From Rhodamnia argentea (lineage: Eukaryota; Streptophyta; Magnoliopsida; Myrtales; Myrtaceae): a stretch of DNA of 64,000 bases. Positions 62,201-64,000 of this stretch are shown here, piece after piece. The position numbers and the translations under genes were made by a program. The notes under the pieces were generated by a model. It was not told the origin of the DNA. It was given only the letters and a program-made list of their open reading frames with translations, and did not search any database. The DNA lies in the NCBI RefSeq assembly GCF_020921035.1, contig NC_063155.1, forward strand, positions 23,491,294 through 23,555,293. The letters run 5' to 3'. Numbering within the stretch: the first letter of the stretch is position 1; each line of letters begins with the position of its first letter.

Positions 62201-64000
62201 ATCCGGACAGCAGATATCTGTATGTATGATTTGTAATACTTCTGAGCTCCTCTTAGCACCTTTCTTTGACTTGTTGGTTTGCTTTCCTTTTATGCAGTCC
62301 ACGCAAGTGCAATGATAAGTAAAATCCAAAGTACCGAGTACTTTATCATTTACTAATTGCTTAATTTTATCTATGGAGATATATTCCAATCTCCGGAGCC
62401 ACAATATAAAGGAATCTTCATTCACAACACATCGTTTTATGCCAACGTTATCATGAACACGCATCGCGTTATAAAAGGCATTGCCTTGTAAATTAATTCG
62501 AAAAAGACCATCAGGCAGAATACCACTCCCAACAATTTTAGATTTATATTACAAACTGAAAGTCTATTTTGAAAAGTTACAGGAGTAACCAAACGGTAAT
62601 AGTCTTGAAATAGAAATCAAATTTCTAGAGAAACTTGGTACATAAAAGGTCCTTTCCAAAATTAAAACAAATCCTCTATTGAGAACTAATCTGCATGTCC
62701 CAATAGCTTTCACATGCGAACGCATCTTATTTCCAGAATAGATGCATTGTTCATTTCCCATTGGTTTTCTGTGGTTTTGAAAACCCTGCAAGAAATTCAA
62801 AATATGAATTGTAGATTCAGAATCAATTCATCAAGTGTTGTGACTTACGTCAATCATATTAGATTCATAACAAACATACGAGGTTGGATTACCTTTCTTC
62901 TCGAGCCGGACCTTAAATTGCTGACAATTGTTCTTCATATGCCTTTTCCTTTTACGAAAGAAGCATTTGGATTCCTTCTTAATGTCAGCTTGGAGAGGTA
63001 TTTTACCATTTTCTTTCTATTTGCCTTGTCAAATGAACACTATCTCCCGATTCCATAAGCAGCCTATCTTCCTTTTGAACACACATGGTCATAAGTTCAT
63101 TAATTGACCATTTGTTCTTATGTGTGTTATAAAAGATCTTGAAAGGTGCATACTATTGGGGAAAAGTATTCAAGATGTAGTACACAAGAAAAGATTCAAA
63201 TATATCAACCTCAAGATTCTTTAGCTGAGCTACTATGTCCCTCATCTTCATGATGTGCTCATGCACACCTTTAACACTCGTGAGCTTCAACGATGAAAAC
63301 GTCATAATTAGGATCATGGCATGCGCCTTTTTTGAAGTCTCGGATTGTGCACCAATGGCCTCTAACGGAGCCTTAGCATTGTTGCTGAGAGACCGAACCA
63401 CGAATACTAGGATAAATTTTTGTCCTTATGAACATCGCATTAAGGCGGTTGGATCGCTCTCATCGTTTATAAAGGGCTATCTAAGCTGTAGTGCTCGTAT
63501 CAATAGGAGTAGATGGTTCGTCTTTCCTTATAGTATAGTCAATGTCCATGCACTCCAATTGAAGAAGGATTAACTCCTTCCAAATTTTGTAACTTTCACC
63601 ATTCAACATGGGAACATCATTCTTAAATTCAAAGAAATTCATAGGTGGTAAAACTGCATAATTAACAAAGTAAACAAGCTTACGTCATAATATTTGAGGC
63701 AAATTCACTTAATTCATATTTTATTAATGCAAAACAAGTTATATAATATGAATTAAATAATATCAAAAACTGCATATGGGCTAATTTTCTAATTTAAATA
63801 GATTCATAATAACTGTATGAAGAAACTATCATATTATATTCCTTTTTCCTAGTCATTATGGGGAAATTAAGAAAAATAATATGGTATTTCAACCTAATTA
63901 ATCATATTAATAAAATAAAAATTTCTGTGGGATAAAATTTATTAAATTAATATAATTAATTACAAGTAAATGTCTTTACTATATGTGATCTAGAGGCTCT
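59300..64000 (-). mobile_element. Decayed Ty1/copia retrotransposon, 5' end off the window
   Basis: Read on the minus strand from the right edge: AT-rich leader; gag from about 63660 (LNGESYKIWKE; then 63401-63153 with HEHIMKMRDIVAQLKNLEV); a degenerate zinc knuckle near 62960-62895 with one Cys replaced; protease region 62800-62564; GAG-pre-integrase 62464-62183 (LWLRRLEYIS, CVDCIKGKQTNKSKKG); integrase 62143 to about 61500 (IKIVRSDKTREYYG); reverse transcriptase 60931-60353 (MDVKIAFLNRELEEEVYLKQ, LYVDDILLATND); RNase H 60259-59651 (CDNSTAVFTAKN, SKHIDIMYL). Order gag-PR-INT-RT-RH is that of copia. Several frameshifts and stops, so it is not autonomous, although the YVDD catalytic motif survives. 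Confidence 0.93.

Overview
The window looks like nuclear DNA of a flowering plant, most likely a woody eudicot. The genes have plant-type introns and belong to plant families: R2R3-MYB, AP2/ERF, arabinogalactan peptide, neprosin/DUF239 and a plant alpha-tubulin. Intergenic DNA is AT-rich and holds many MITEs, CT/GA microsatellites and decayed Ty1/copia elements. A Myrtales-like genome is only an impression from the style of the repeats; no species call is made.

Layout. 1-483: first exon of a MYB5-like R2R3-MYB gene (minus), cut by the left edge. 4.6-5.8 kb: an intronless ERF gene of the RAP2.11/ERN type with a clear TATA box. 7.0-10.1 kb: a complete five-exon alpha-tubulin gene (minus) of the TUA1 class, lacking Lys40. 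10-18 kb: gene-poor DNA with MITEs and a 1.15-kb tandem array carrying the 3' half of a hAT transposase, followed by a fragment of a DUF506 gene. 22.0-25.5 kb: a complete six-exon mitochondrial dicarboxylate/tricarboxylate carrier gene (DTC). 26.7-27.1 kb: a tRNA-like SINE. 28.0-28.3 kb: an arabinogalactan-peptide gene (minus).

29.3-47.5 kb is a tandem segmental duplication of about 8-10 kb per unit. Each unit carries one neprosin-domain gene on the minus strand. The right copy is intact (seven exons, 430 aa). The left copy is a pseudogene with a triplet-repeat expansion, frameshifts, a lost splice donor and a deletion of about 120 bp; its stop codon is supplied by a Ty1/copia LTR. The two units serve as each other's empty-site control and date several insertions (solo LTR, copia element, MITE, poly(A) micro-insertion) to after the duplication.

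47.5-64 kb: a gene for a conserved 98-aa plant protein (minus), MITEs with 9-bp target duplications, a two-exon gene for a 134-aa protein ending in a CaaX box, and a decayed Ty1/copia element (minus) that runs off the right edge.

The genes do not form a pathway; they are independent plant housekeeping, regulatory and cell-surface genes. The least expected signal is a set of four tiny insertions, each only a short 'ACC plus poly(A)' tail flanked by 10-16 bp direct repeats. Their end matches the 3' end of the full SINE in the same window.
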